From Prostheceraeus crozeri (Eukaryota; Platyhelminthes; Polycladida; Euryleptidae): DNA of 64,000 bases. The stretch lies in NCBI GenBank assembly GCA_907163375.1, contig CAJQUW010012890.1, positions 744,001-808,000 of the forward strand, given 5' to 3'. The position numbers and the translations under genes are program-made. The notes below the pieces were generated by a model that made no database searches, was not told the DNA's origin, and saw only the letters and a list, made by a program, of their open reading frames with translations. Positions 34,472-46,177 of this stretch are shown here, piece after piece. The number at the start of each line of letters is the position of its first letter. Position 1 is the first letter of the stretch.

Positions 34472-36199
34472 CTCATAGAGTAAGCATAACAGGTAGAATA
34501 GCAACTCAGCATTTATTAAATCCCCAATATGTATGCAGTTTCGATTTCATTAAATGAACTCGAGTTGAGACCCAGTACCACATGTGAGATGAGGAAATTG
34601 CTACAGTTTTGGAGAAATCTCGGCTTGACTGATTATGATAACAAGAAGGAATAGTAGTGTTTTACAAATCCTCCGTGTCATGTTAACCTTGGAGAGCAAA
34701 ATCAGAAATTCGATGAGTTACTATTACTTTAATGCTCAGTGTTTAGTGTATTCATAAGCGTGATCACATCACAAAAGCTGTTACTGGAAGAGCAAAATAT
34801 AATAAAGACGATGATAATATATAATTAACTGTAAAGGATGCAAATTGCTCCACATCAAATATCTTTGGTCGACATTCCTAATCAGATTCAAGAAATGAAG
34901 CCAATCATATAATTATGCCGATAAAAATTGACTCAAAAACTTCATCCAAGAAGCACAATAAGAATTTTTCTTGATAATCAACTTAATTTCCACTTAATTA
35001 ACTCTCATCGACCTGAGTGGGGCTCCAGTGGACCTCGAAACCATATTTTTCTATTTTGCTCTTTGTTCTGAGATATGTCAACCGCTCATACCCATGTAAA
35101 ACCATAATTTTTGACAATGAATCTACATGTGTTAGTTCATTTCAGTTGAATCAGTCGAAGTGTGGTAGATAGGCAAACGGGGTCCACTGGACCACCCTCA
35201 GAGGGTGTAGAAATTCCCATAACAAAATATTTACGATGAAAAAGGATTTTGTGCAAAAGGATTGAACCACGATGGTGCATAATGAGTGAAATTCATTTAT
35301 TCAATGTTTGCATCATGCTCTTGCATGTGTGTTACGTTAGAGGATCGCAAAATGTCTTTGCTTTCGCATATGATAGTGCATGACTGGTTGGCCTGCTTGA
35401 ATCAATCAGCATGAATCAAATGTTCAAAATGAAAGCTAACATTATATTCATAGTTCAACAATAAAAACAAAATATTGGAAAACTTATCACAGCAGTAATT
35501 GATGAGTTTTAGATCTCGAGAGCTGTCTTGAGGGTCTTTAAATGTAGTAATTATGGCTCGGTTTAGGCCTATTTCCGATTGGCATGGATATATTTGAAAC
35601 AATGGACAAAGGTAAGGGTTATGCTGCATAAAATAGTTCAATTTCATTTAAATCGACTATCTGAGATTACATGGCGACAGCAAACATCGTAAAACCGACT
35701 CTTAGTAGGCTTACAACTGATACAGTACTAAATGTCGTTGATTTACAAAAACACCACATTTTCGTATGTGTTTACAGAGAAGGCTGAAGGACAGTCAAAG
35801 AATTAGTTATTTCGACTTGATACACGCATGCATCATTGTTATACCTAAAGTCAACTTCCCTAATGGTTTGAATCGATTTAGGTAGGCTAACTAAGAATTT
35901 GTAAATGGAATACAATGGACCCACATCCCCCTTCAGGTGTCAGAGGGTTAAGATACTTGTAAATGTCCATCCCGTCCATCCCTTTTGATATCTAAAAAGT
36001 TGCATACTACTTATATAGTGGTTTTGCGTCTCTAGTGTAAACTCAGGAATATTTTGCAGAAAATTAGCTTCCTAAAAAGTGATCAAAAATCATTTTACGC
36101 AATCTCCGCAAAAAACTGAATTCTTCGACATGAAAATTCTCACTGTATGCCGACATTTTCTGAGTCAGCACTTTACCTACTGTATACTTGCTCTATGAG
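34472..36199. mobile_element. Family B TIR element, copy 2, containing a family C element
   Basis: The ends are CTCATAGAGTAAGCATAACA at 34472 and the inverted TGTATACTTGCTCTATGAG ending at 36199. Inner inverted blocks GGTAGAATAGCAACTC and GAGTCAGCACTTTACC lie inside them. The middle (34998-35951) is a family C element, so the family B sequence itself is about 775 bp, close to copies 1 and 3. There is no coding capacity. Confidence 0.8.
34998..35951 (-). mobile_element. Family C piggyBac-like element, copy 3, nested in family B
   Basis: TTAA at 34998-35001 and at 35948-35951 bound an element inverted relative to copies 1 and 2. Its left end matches the reverse complement of copy 1's right end (CTCCAGTGGACC, ATATTTTTCTATTTTGC). 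Its right end, CAGGTGTCAGAGGG, matches the complement of copy 1's left end. Clean TTAA sites inside a family B copy show it inserted after family B. Confidence 0.8.
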
Positions 36200-37629
36200 A
36201 CAAGTCCTATCCACGACCTACAAGTCAACTGTATATAAATAATTTGAATTGATTAAGATACCTAATTTTGTAAGAAGTTGACTCAAAAAGTACTTTTAAA
36301 TAAAGATCCAATTTTCAATTTTCAAATGGGCTAAATTTGACAAAATTTGAATTGCTTATCAGAATCATAGCTTTTATACTGTAGCTTTGAGCGATGTTAA
36401 AAATGTGCAAGGGCAGTGGAAGACTATGGAGGACAGCTGCTTTTTTGGGGGCTCAGGACCTAAACCTTTTACACATCTGTGCATTTTTATACCAAAGTAT
36501 GATGATATACCAAACTTAATGAAATCCCAGTTATTTCCAGCTTCTTGGTCATTTACACACGAAAACTGACCACATTAAAACTTAAAAGCAATGGCAACGA
36601 AAAAGGAAAGTGAAATACATCAACATGTTCATTCTCAACGTGTTCACTGTTCACAGAGCGTTCACATTAACGTGTACATTTTCAGAAATTGCTTTCCCAA
36701 CATCCGTTTCGCAAGCATTCCTATTTGTTTCCATTCGCGTGAACTACAGAGCTGATCACTAGAGAATGTACAAAAATGTACATAAACGGATACAAGTCGA
36801 AAATAGTTTATTCAGAAGATAAGAATGCAACCTCTCGCTCTTGATTCATGATACGCTGATGTTTTACGCGATTGGGAAGCATCGATTGAATTTAGTTTCC
36901 ACTCACTCGTTCACTTTACTTAGCATGGCCTACCTTCAGAAGCACTCACTGTACACCAAACGACTTTTCCTGCCGGGGATGTAATGCACTGAGACTTCAT
37001 CTATCTCCCATGTGTGAAGTATCATGATAATTTGTTAGAGACGTAATATTAAAACAATCATTGCTGTTAAATTTGCTTTACATTAGGCAAAACGCTGGAG
37101 TCGAAAACATCAAAGGAGAGAGAATTAATTTGAAATCAAAATTATGCGCGGTTTCAGTCTCCAGGTAAATAAACGATGTAATTCACTGTGAGGTTTTTCC
37201 GGCTGGAGTTGAAAACGAATTTACAGAAAATCATTCTCTAAATCTTTTTAGTTTAAAGCGCAGTACAAACAGATAATCGTGCTCATTCATGAAACTTGAT
37301 ATCCGCTGAACAGTTTATGTAAACTTTCATCAGCAGAGAAACAAATTTAAATATTGATTTGAGATGCAGGTAAACCGAGATACATCTTCTTTGTAATCTC
37401 AGGTATCCTGCATTTTTGGGTGATGAATTTAGTTATCCATTTAGAGGAAACATACCTCATCCTCGCCGATTCTAACGGTTTTGAAAATTTTCTGAATCTT
37501 GGCTGTAAAACTCCCTAATTGCTGTTGTCTACGCTGCCAAACATGTTGAATGCACTGGGAAGTTGTTTATGAACGCCCAATGAAATAGATAAGATTAGAT
37601 TATAATTAGTAAAAGGAATACATCTCAAG
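36200..37629. other. Intergenic stretch, no gene recognised
   Basis: A 60-codon open frame at 36387-36569 shows no known motif. Several CGTTCAC/GTTCACA words occur at 36630-36680. No supported feature. Confidence 0.3.
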
Positions 37630-37795
37630 ATATGTCTATTAAATGTGGACGATTTAACTTCAAAAGTAAACTTTCTAATGTAACAGTGAAGTTTCTATGA
37701 AACGTAGGTACGAAATGTATGAAAATGTGAAGATGTGTCCATCAAATGTGGACGATTTAATTTCTGAAATTTCTAATGTAACTGTGAAGTGGTGT
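37630..37795. repeat. Direct duplication, about 110-bp offset
   Basis: The blocks AAATGTGGACGATTTAA and CTTTCTAATGTAACAGTGAAG at 37635-37690 recur at 37745-37790 (AAATGTGGACGATTTAA, TTTCTAATGTAACTGTGAAG), immediately before the 32-bp minisatellite. Confidence 0.75.
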
Positions 37796-37803
37796 TCTAC
37801 AGT

Positions 37804-38165
37804 AAGATCATGATGTGATGTCCATGGCATGACACAAGATCCTAATGTGATGTCCATGGCATGACACAAGATCATGATGTGATGTCTATGGTGTGACAGA
37901 AGATCATGATGTGATGTCTATGGTGTGACACAAGATCTTAATGTGATGTCTATGGTGTGACACAAGATCCTAATGTGATGTCCATGGCATGACACAAGAT
38001 CATGATGTGATGTCTATGGTGTGACAGAAGATCATGATGTGATGTCTATGGTGTGACAGAAGATCATGATGTGATGTCTATGGTGTGACACAAGATCTTA
38101 ATGTGATGTCTATGGTGTGACAGAAGATCATGATGTGATGTCTATGGTGGAACACAAGATCATGT
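37804..38165. repeat. Minisatellite, 32-bp unit, about 11 copies
   Basis: Head-to-tail units of 32 bp with the core AAGATCATGATGTGATGTCTATGGTGTGACA. Variants (CTTAATGTG for CATGATGTG, CCATGGCATGAC for CTATGGTGTGAC) alternate in blocks, which suggests higher-order duplication of two or three units. Confidence 0.93.
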
Positions 38166-38746
38166 TGGTGACATTGCACAGAAGATGGTCTCAAAAGAGT
38201 CATTTCTGCTGTATAGCCCTCAAGTCTTGGTTTAGCCTTTTATTGACAATTTTCTTTATAGAAAGCAGCACAGTTCAGTCCATTAAAAGGACTCCCTGCC
38301 ATTGATTTCATCTTTGGGAAAACTGCTAAAATGCTGAGAGAAAAGGTCCACACACTGCGAGATGCGAGGGGATGATCTGAATCGTTCCTCGCAGAAATTT
38401 CATGCCTCATAGTGACAAAAAAGTGATAATTGTAGGATTCTAGGATGATTAGATTCTGCGAGGAAACAAGTGTTGGAGATAAAGGAAGGCAAAAGAAATT
38501 GATTTTGTTTGCAAAACATTCCTGCATGTGTCTCAGTACATTTCCGAGAATTTCTCTCTCAGCTAGGATTAGCTCGCATCGGTGAGATGAAAGCAATATC
38601 GTAGTTTGTTTTACAGTTTCTCGGACTCATAGATTATGTCATTGACTGCGATGGATGTAAACAACAAGTAGAAGAAGAGAAATTCGGAAGTCTTCTCCAT
38701 AAAGAAATCAACTCTGCAGCTTCACAACAAATTCATGAAGAATCAC
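38166..38746. other. Intergenic stretch, no gene recognised
   Basis: A reverse-strand open frame of 118 codons (38240-38596) has no recognisable domain. No other supported feature. Confidence 0.3.
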
Positions 38747-38822
38747 GGGAGTTAGAGGAGGAAATCCATGCATTCTCCAATATGAAGAATTCCAACTTCC
38801 CTATCTACAAGACTTAAAGTAA
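38747..38822. repeat. Left copy of a 76-bp direct repeat flanking a LINE fragment
   Basis: Nearly identical (about 6 differences in 76) to 39924-39999, same orientation, with weaker similarity extending about 16 bp further left. It contains CATTCTCCAATATGAAGAAT. Confidence 0.88.
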
Positions 38823-39923
38823 TAACAATAATAAGGCTTTTATTTAAGTGAAAATGGAAATCATAAAGTACAGAAGTCATGGCATACAAATTCAAATTCA
38901 AAATAACAGAAATGCAGAAATTACGACGCGATAGGAGAGCGGTGGGATGGGTCCTGCTTAGATCATCGAAATAATTATAAGAAGAAATTTTGCTCTGGAT
39001 GTAGAACAAAACGGCATCGAGTAATGACCAGACCGAGGTAAAATTTCTGGATGGTCGGGAAGATTACATTTTCTGAGATAGTCAGTGGCAAGCCGCTCCC
39101 TAATCACAGCGATGTCAGGTATTCTTTACAAGAAGGATCACATATAATCCTATGGGATTTTCTCTTCAGTTTATTGAGTTTCTGAGCAATTGAATCACTA
39201 ATTTTACAAAATAGAGGTGATGCGTACATGATAACTGATTGAATGGTTGACAAGTAGATTTCGAGCAGTTTTTCTTTAGAGGCGAACGGTTTCAAGCACC
39301 GCAGAAGATGTAGGCGCCTGGATCCGGTGCAAATGACTTTCTTAAAATGAGTGTTCCATTTAAATAATCCTTTATGGTAACTCCCAACACACTCACAGAT
39401 GAAGTTACTTGGATGCCATCATAAGGCAAAACAGTATCACAGTTAGCACGATGGATAACATTTGACTGCATTTTTGATAATTGAGAGGCATCATATTTCT
39501 CGCGCACCAGGATTCAGTGTCTTTAAAATTAGATGGATGTGGGCTATTTCTCGAACAAGATTCAATGAGTGTGAGGTCGTCAGCATATTTAATTACCAAT
39601 GAATTAACAGTTAAGGGCCTAAAACCGATCCCTGGGTTACACCGGATAAATTGTTTATCAAGGAACCAGTGCAGTTTCTGACTTTCACTCGCTGGCAGTG
39701 GTTAGCCAAGAATGAGGTCAACCACTGAATGACGCCACAGTTAAGTACATACATTATGAGCACATTCAGCAGACGGTTGTGCTGGACTTTGTCGTACGCC
39801 TTCGTAAAATCAAGGCATGTAACTTTGACACAAATATTCTGAGAATCTTCCTTGTATGAGGTAATACACACACAGTGACGACATGCATGCTGGTCGTTAC
39901 CAAACAATTCAAGAAAATTCAAG
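38823..39923 (-). pseudogene. CR1-like LINE fragment between direct repeats
   Basis: Reverse-strand reading from the right: FGNDQHACR, NICVKVTCLDFTKAYDKVQH (palm, first catalytic Asp), GVTQGSVLGP with Thr where Pro is usual, then after a frameshift VIKYADDLTLIE (catalytic box), VLGVTIKDYLNGTL, LLEIYLSTIQSVIMYASPLF and KRKSHRIICD. Endonuclease and ORF1 are missing. The sequence is close in type to the LINE at 53.7 kb (shared NQHAYR-like and KYADD-T-E motifs). The 3' end is a TTATT-rich tail at about 38820-38840. At least three frameshifts are present. Confidence 0.85.
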
Positions 39924-39999
39924 GGGAGTAAGAGGAGGAAATCAATACATTCTCCAATATGAAGAATTTCAACTTCCCGATCTACAAGACTCAAAGTAA
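39924..39999. repeat. Right copy of the 76-bp direct repeat
   Basis: See the left copy at 38747-38822. This copy overlaps the 5' edge of the LINE-like reading on the reverse strand, so the exact LINE boundary is uncertain. Confidence 0.88.
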
Positions 40000-41130
40000 A
40001 TTGCCTGGTTGGCGAACTTAAAATCGAGGAAAACAGGTGAATTCAAGCTGTTTATCTACAGAATGCACGATATTGCGAGGCTTTGCGCTATGAAGTTCCA
40101 CCAGGAAGGACATAGACTTTCTTTATTATGGACACGGGTCCCTCATCAATGATGTAGACAATAAGCGGATGCTAAGCTGTATCGAAAATCTGGACCATTC
40201 AATATTTTGAAAATGGACCTCATAGTCATCCGAATCTGTTATCTTGTCATATTAGCGACTTCTTGACCTCTTCCTGATTTAATTGCGATTTGATAAAACT
40301 GCAGCTCATCATCCAGCGAGCAGAGGAGCATAAGGAGTCCACTATTGGCGACCATCGCATAATAGGGTGCATTCAGACAACTTAGTCATATCATTTCTAG
40401 GATTTCCTCTAGATTCTATGCAAGTTTTTAAACTTCTATAGTTCACAGGGTAAGACTGAGTATATTATGACTGTATAATGTTTAGAAAAGCTTAAGCATA
40501 CAGTGAAAAAATTCATATCAAAAGAATCAACTTTTGCGTTCATGTTGTCTAAAAAGCTAAATGTTTGAAAATTATTCCTGTGTTTTCATACTATGGATTT
40601 GGTTTATTCACAAGCATTTTATATTAGTACATAAGGAGTATGGAGCTCATTAGATGTCAAATAGAATGAAAATTTAGTGAGAGGATTAATTAAAATTCAA
40701 ATAAGTTGACTATCAAGGAAAATTCAGTGCAGCATTATAATTCAAATATTGATACGAGAATTGAGCTTTTTTCGAACAAGCCAAATGAATGTGATAAATG
40801 GATAAGTTAAGACACCTGTCCATATTATTAACTAACAATGCATTCTACGATCAATAAGAATTACTGTATAGAATTGAGTTATAAATGGTTAGAATCATGG
40901 AGTAAAAATTCAGTTGCATTGATATGTGCGTGGAATTTAATTTTCATAGGCATGGTTTTGTGATTTACTAAATTATTTTTCACCTCTAATCTGAGTAAAT
41001 GTGGACCCATTTGCGTCTACAGTGCATCCAAAAATTCACTGCCTTCCAAAATTCTTGTTTATTTCATTTATTCATTTAACAACGAGTGAGGATGCCATGT
41101 CCAACATGATGAAATAACAGAATTGATTGA
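40000..41130. other. Intergenic stretch, no gene recognised
   Basis: AT-rich, with no coding region, RNA gene or repeat boundary that could be supported. Confidence 0.35.
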
Positions 41131-42240
41131 CTAAATAAGATACTGAAACATTGTATTGCGATATTTTTCGTAGGGATCTGCCTGAAGTCTTCTCAATGTA
41201 AAACAGAGGCTCAGCCGTCGATAGGTTCGTGAATGTATTTCTGACAACACATTTATGTCAAATTTTTGAAATGCACCGTAAGCAGTCTGCTTCAAACTGT
41301 CAATGTTAGAAGGTGTTTCCCCCAAAACATGCTGCTTAGCAATTCCACACAAAGCATTATCGCAAGATACAAGGTCGCACTCCAAGCAGGTCATGGAACC
41401 GGGTCAAACTAATCGATCCACCGGTTCGGAAAAATTTCGTTCAAGAATGCTTGTGTGTTTGTGGTGGTCTGATTGAGGTGGATGCACCTCAATTTTCGTC
41501 TTCGAAGCTCTGGTATAAACTCCTCTATAAGACGTTGAATATAGTGCTGGCTGTTCAGATGACCTCTAATGAAGAATGGATCTATTAGATGGTACTTCGA
41601 AATAGCTGCCAAAGCCATCACGGAAAGAGGACGATGAGTGACTTGTGTAATCTGGATTTTCTTTCGACCGAAATACACAGTTCCTTCTTTTGCCTGATAC
41701 ATAGAAAGTGCATTCGTCGTAGAGAAAACACACTAGGAAATTGAGACTCAGTTGGATATGTTTGGAGTATAGCATTACAACCTGAAGTATGGAGTTCCAA
41801 TCACAGTGACAAAGGAATTGAATGTTGATAAGCTTCCATGTATAAAGCTCAAGATTCTTTTTTTTTAAATATGATGTACTCTTGACTTTGGAATATCAAA
41901 TTCGTCGGATAGTCTCCTCACAAACGTTTTCGGATCATTGTTCACAACTTCCCCCACATTATCGATCGTGTATCCACGTTCAGTTGGTCTTCCAGAGTGT
42001 AAACTGTAGAGTAAGAAAGCTGGCTGATTTTGACTACGAAACCGATGTACAAAACGAGAATAGCAAAATGTACGAAAGCATTCTTGTTCGTGCTGATACA
42101 CTAAGAAGGCGATTGACTTTCCTATTGGATGATAAAGAGTTCCCAATAAGAAAGCCAATCGCTTTCGTAGTGTTTGAGCACGAACAAGAATGCTATCGTA
42201 CATTTTGTTATTCTCGTTTTGTACATCGATGTCCTAAGTA
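41131..42240 (-). pseudogene. mariner/Tc-like transposase, decayed
   Basis: Reverse strand, from right to left: a helix-turn-helix region (TFCYSRFVHRFRSQNQPAF, HSGRPTERGYTIDNVGEVV, NDPKTFVRRLSDEF), then FYDECTF, then YHLIDPFFIRGHLNSQHYI, then LRCIHLNQTTTNTQAFLNEI and FPNRWIDRLV. The last part, LVSCDNALCGIAKQHVL followed by a P-N-D-LK helix, corresponds to the W-PRSPDL--LDF--WG-LK region. The order fits transposases of the IS630/Tc1/mariner group of the kind often annotated as 'transposable element' proteins in invertebrates. Many frameshifts and changed catalytic positions make it inactive. Its 5' end lies in a near-palindrome. Confidence 0.75.
42040..42233. repeat. Near-palindrome, about 90-bp arms, in the mariner-like N-terminal region
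   Basis: The left arm starts GATGTACAAAACGAGAATAG (about 42047). The right arm ends CTATTCTCGTTTTGTACATC-like (about 42230). The arms are inverted copies with roughly nine differences and almost no spacer, the centre being at about 42137. Both strands encode the same peptide start (KMY-SILVRA-TLR-RL). This could form a long hairpin. Confidence 0.88.
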
Positions 42241-42832
42241 GCTCTGGTATTTCACAGTTTCTAGTGCACTCCTCGCTCTGTCAAACACACTACCGCCCTC
42301 CAGTAATTTGTTGCTCCAAGCCTTTATCACGCGATGTTTTGGTGGTTCAATATCATATTTTGCACGCAGTCTGTGTCTCTAAACAGACTTCATTAAATGT
42401 CTATCGTGGACACTAGCGATGTAAAGCGAAGCAGCGTAAACTCTGTAGGCCTATTCAACCGTGTAGTCACTTGCATCAACCATCTTCAATGAACGAAGTA
42501 AGAAATAATGTGAAAAATGTGAACGCACAGTGAACTTCAAAGCTTCAAAATTTTAGTTATCTAGGTGGCTTGAATTTGAATTCGCAAGGTTGTCTCAATT
42601 GACGTGAAAGCATACTGCAATAATGCAAGTAACATAGAAATATATTCCTGCATCAGAATTTAAAATCGAGAAAATTTGAGTGGTAGTGACTTTTTGGACA
42701 TGCTGTATATCCTTTAAAGTTAATTATGATCATTGTCTTTTATTATGATGCTTTACTCTTTCAGTGGCAGATAGTTTGTGACATGCTCAATCGTGGGAAA
42801 ATACTCTAAATAACAAGGCTGAGGCTTAACCT
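42241..42832. other. Intergenic stretch, no gene recognised
   Basis: AT-rich with no supported feature. Confidence 0.3.
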
Positions 42833-43278
42833 TTAACCTTCAGAGACCTCAGCTTTTTCACACCCTCTGAGACCTGAGTTCACGCTTTCCCATATTCTTA
42901 GCTTCAAAATATTCACATTTTCCGATCCTCCAACACAATACACATCTGCGAGAATGATGTCGACAATGAATAAATGACTTTCACTCTTTATGCACCAGCG
43001 TGGACATGTCCGAAATCATGCTTCATCTAATTACAAAGGTTTTGTGATGGGAATTTCTGTGCCCTCTGAGACCTGAGGGAGGGGTCCAGAGGACCCTCAT
43101 GGCCTATCTACCATACTTCTGCTGATTCAATTGAAGTGAAATTACACATGCAGATTCACTGTCAAAAATGATGATTTTACATGGGCATGAGTGGTTGATA
43201 TATCATCAGCACAAAACGTGAAATAGAAAAATATGGCTCCGGGGTCCACTGGACCTCCCTCAGGTCTATGAGGGTTAA
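42833..43278 (+). mobile_element. Family C piggyBac-like element, copy 2 (internally deleted)
   Basis: TTAA at 42833-42836 followed by CCTTCAGAGACCTCAGC, and CTATGAGGG followed by TTAA at 43275-43278. At about 440 bp between TTAA sites it is half the length of the other copies; the middle is missing. Both subterminal blocks (ACACCCTCTGAGACCTGA and GGGGTCCACTGGACC) are kept. Confidence 0.85.
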
Positions 43279-43956
43279 AGTACCGAGCTCAAAATATTCC
43301 TGTAATACCAAGAGTGGTCAAAACGACCGACTTGATTCATTTTCATAAAAATGCAAATTTGACCGATTATTGATGAATGGTTCATTCCCCTCTCTTTCCT
43401 CAATGACAATTGTCTTCATATCATTGACCGCACGCACCATTTTTCACGAATGTGCTGATGAAATGGAAGAACCACTGTCTCTCTATTGCTATTTTTGTTT
43501 CAGTTTTCATCTGATAGCGTTGGAAATTGGCATCTCTCATTGCGCAACAGTTTTAGGTGTGGCTTGTGGTCTACACTTCTCAACAAACACAAGTTCCTGA
43601 CGTAAATGTTTCCTTGTCAATGATCTTCAAATTGAATTTGATGATTGCGAAACATCTGTGAAACCCAATCACTTCCGACAATGAAATCTACCTTTTGACA
43701 TTGAGTAATAAAATGATTCCATCTATGGTGACAGTGAAAGCAAAAAAAATGATATATGAAAGAGAATTGATGTATTTCTCTCTGCATCACCCGAGAGAAA
43801 GAAATAGAGGGATTTGTTGCAAGATTAGCATGACAATGAGATAAAAGGCTATAAACATGGGAGGACTGCAGAACATTCCCCATCTCACAGATAGAATTCT
43901 TGTGGGGTCCACTTGGTGCTACGAACTCTCATTGTTTCATTCGAATTACTTTTTAA
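43279..43956. other. Intergenic stretch, no gene recognised
   Basis: Two opposed open frames of 76 and 88 codons have no recognised motif. No supported feature. Confidence 0.3.
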
Positions 43957-45002
43957 GTTCGGCAGCCAGAACGAGTTTCTGCAGGGAATGAAGCCGAAAG
44001 TGAGACTTTCACCAAAAAACAAACACTGGAACATTAACCAGAATTCATCCCAACAACGTCGTCAGCCGAGGACCACCCGCGAGTTTCGACCCCTTCCTCG
44101 GAACTCGCTTGCCTGGGTAGCGAGGTCAACCACGGATGATCAATCCTTAGCCGTTGCTGGGTGAATACTTGCACGGCTCCATATCCTCGTAGATCCTCTC
44201 ATCGCTGCTAGTCTCGTGACATATCCCTCTCTCTCCTTTCTCTAATCCTAAGCTCTTCGAAGCCGCATCATTGAGTGTCTGACAAAGCCGAGGCAACCGT
44301 TTTCTACCGGCCACACATTGAATGACGTACATTTTATTCCTACTACGAATCTGCGCATCTGCCGAATTCTACATGGTCAGACACAATCAAAGAAAAACAC
44401 ATGTCAATCCAATGCGACGCAGATTGCAATTTTTGAGATTTTCTGCAATTTTTTTAAAAGAGATTTTCTATGTTATCTCAGTGTTTAATGTTTTATGTTC
44501 CTATGTTATTGAGTTAAAAAATTAAGATAAAAGTACTGAGTCTAAAGCTATTTCTTATCATGTTGTGGAACAGTTGTACTGTACACGAAGGTAAACACAT
44601 TCAAATTTGGCAAGTCTCCTCAGATGTCGGCAAACACAAACATTTTGAACAGTTTAATCTACATTCAACAACATTCTCGGACACATTTACCATCAGAGGA
44701 ATGACAATGCAACATCCACATGACAGGAAATGATCTGAAGACACTCCATGTCAAAAATTAATGCTGTACACTTAGCACTTTCTACTTTACAAGGAAAAAC
44801 ATAGACAAATTCATTTTAATCAAAAAAATCAATCTGCGTCCCATGGGATTAACATGTGTCTTTCGTTGAACCCGCCGGACAAGAGGAACTAGGTAGAACT
44901 TGGCAGACGCGCAGATTCGTAGTCGTAGTAGAATATAGGCCTACATAATTCTGTGAACTATCATTTTCGGCCTTGTTCCCAGCAGAAACTCATTCTGGCT
45001 GC
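43957..45002. mobile_element. Family D TIR element, copy 2, with an unrelated insert
   Basis: The left end AGTTCGGCAGCCAGAACGAG (about 43957) and the right end CTCATTCTGGCTGC (to 45002) are inverted copies, as in family D copy 1. Internal blocks ACATGTCAATCCAATGCGACG, AAACACATTCAAATTTGGC and ACATTCTCGGACAC follow in copy 1 order. Between about 44030 and 44325 there is a GC-richer 300-bp segment with no counterpart in copy 1, so it is a separate insertion or a different internal region. There is no coding capacity. Confidence 0.78.
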
Positions 45003-45329
45003 TAGACTATTCAATAATAATAATAATGGGAAGTGAATCCTTCTTAACACAACCAGTTGTGCACCGCAAGGAGGTTGTCCCACAAATCCGGCCAGGCTTT
45101 GTTACTTAGACCTATCGACATCGGCAGACATAGGATCATATTGAAAACGAATCAGATTGTGAGGTATGTCCAGCCCTAAATTGGATGAAGGAAAGTCGTC
45201 CCACAGATCCGGTCAAGCGTGGCTCTAATAAGTAGAGCATAGAGTATTGAATTGCATCATTCACTTATACAATTAATGCACGTTAACTTAACAATGTACA
45301 ATTGCACATGCAACTACTATAGCCTCTAA
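45003..45329. other. Intergenic stretch with a short direct repeat
   Basis: Begins with an AAT microsatellite (45012-45027). GTCCCACAAATCCGGCCAGGC at about 45080 recurs as GTCCCACAGATCCGGTCAAGC at about 45210. No gene recognised. Confidence 0.4.
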
Positions 45330-46177
45330 CTCATAGAGTAAGTATATTAGGTAGAGTAGCAACTCAGCAATAATCAAATCCACTTTGTGTATACAGTTTC
45401 GATTTTATTGAATGAACTCGAATGAGACCTAGCACCACATGTGAGATATGCAAATATTTACACTTTTGGAGAAAATTTGGATTCCATTGATCGTGATAGC
45501 AAAACAGAGGGACTAATGGCATTTTGCAAATCCTCCATGTCATGTCAGCCTGTATGGAGAGGTAACAAACTATAGTTTGCTAAATTAGCAATCCGATGGG
45601 TTGCTATCACTTGAATACATAGCCTTATCAATAATAACATTTTCTTGAGCGTGATCATATCACAAGCTATAACCTGCCACTGGTAGAGCAAAGTAGAATA
45701 GCCACTGACAATGATCACAATAAAGTTAAGATGTAAATGGATCGGCATTGCTACCTTCAGATTTGACTGAAGTATAAAATTATCATACCGATGAAAATTG
45801 AATTCAAACTTGAAATTTCAGACCAAGAAAGCACAATAAGATGTCGACGTCTTTATGAAGACTTGCATATCATGCAGCTCATGAATTTCCTTTGATAATC
45901 AGCTTAATTTCCGCTTAATTAAGTTGCTTGCTAGCAAATGTTCATTCCTTTTGATATCCAGCTTGTTTCACACTACTTATAAAGGGCCGTCATCTCGGTT
46001 GTATATAAAAACAGGAATAATTTGAAAAAACAGCTTTTTAAGAACAGCTCAAATAGTTTTTTGGACCGCAGGAACGTAATCTCCGCATAAAATCTTAATC
46101 TCTTATATAAACATTTTTACTGTATACAGATACTTTCGCCACTCTACCTATGTACAAGTATATACTTGCTGTATGCT
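45330..46177. mobile_element. Family B TIR element, copy 3
   Basis: Left end CTCATAGAGTAAGTATATTA then GGTAGAGTAGCAACTC; right end GCCACTCTACCTATGTACAA then TATACTTGCTGTATG. About 850 bp, the cleanest uninterrupted copy in the window. No coding sequence. Confidence 0.78.

Noticed and set aside
41882-42241. Forward-strand 119-codon open frame with SILVRADTLRRRL
   Set aside because: It arises because the near-palindrome encodes the same transposase segment on both strands; it is not an independent gene.
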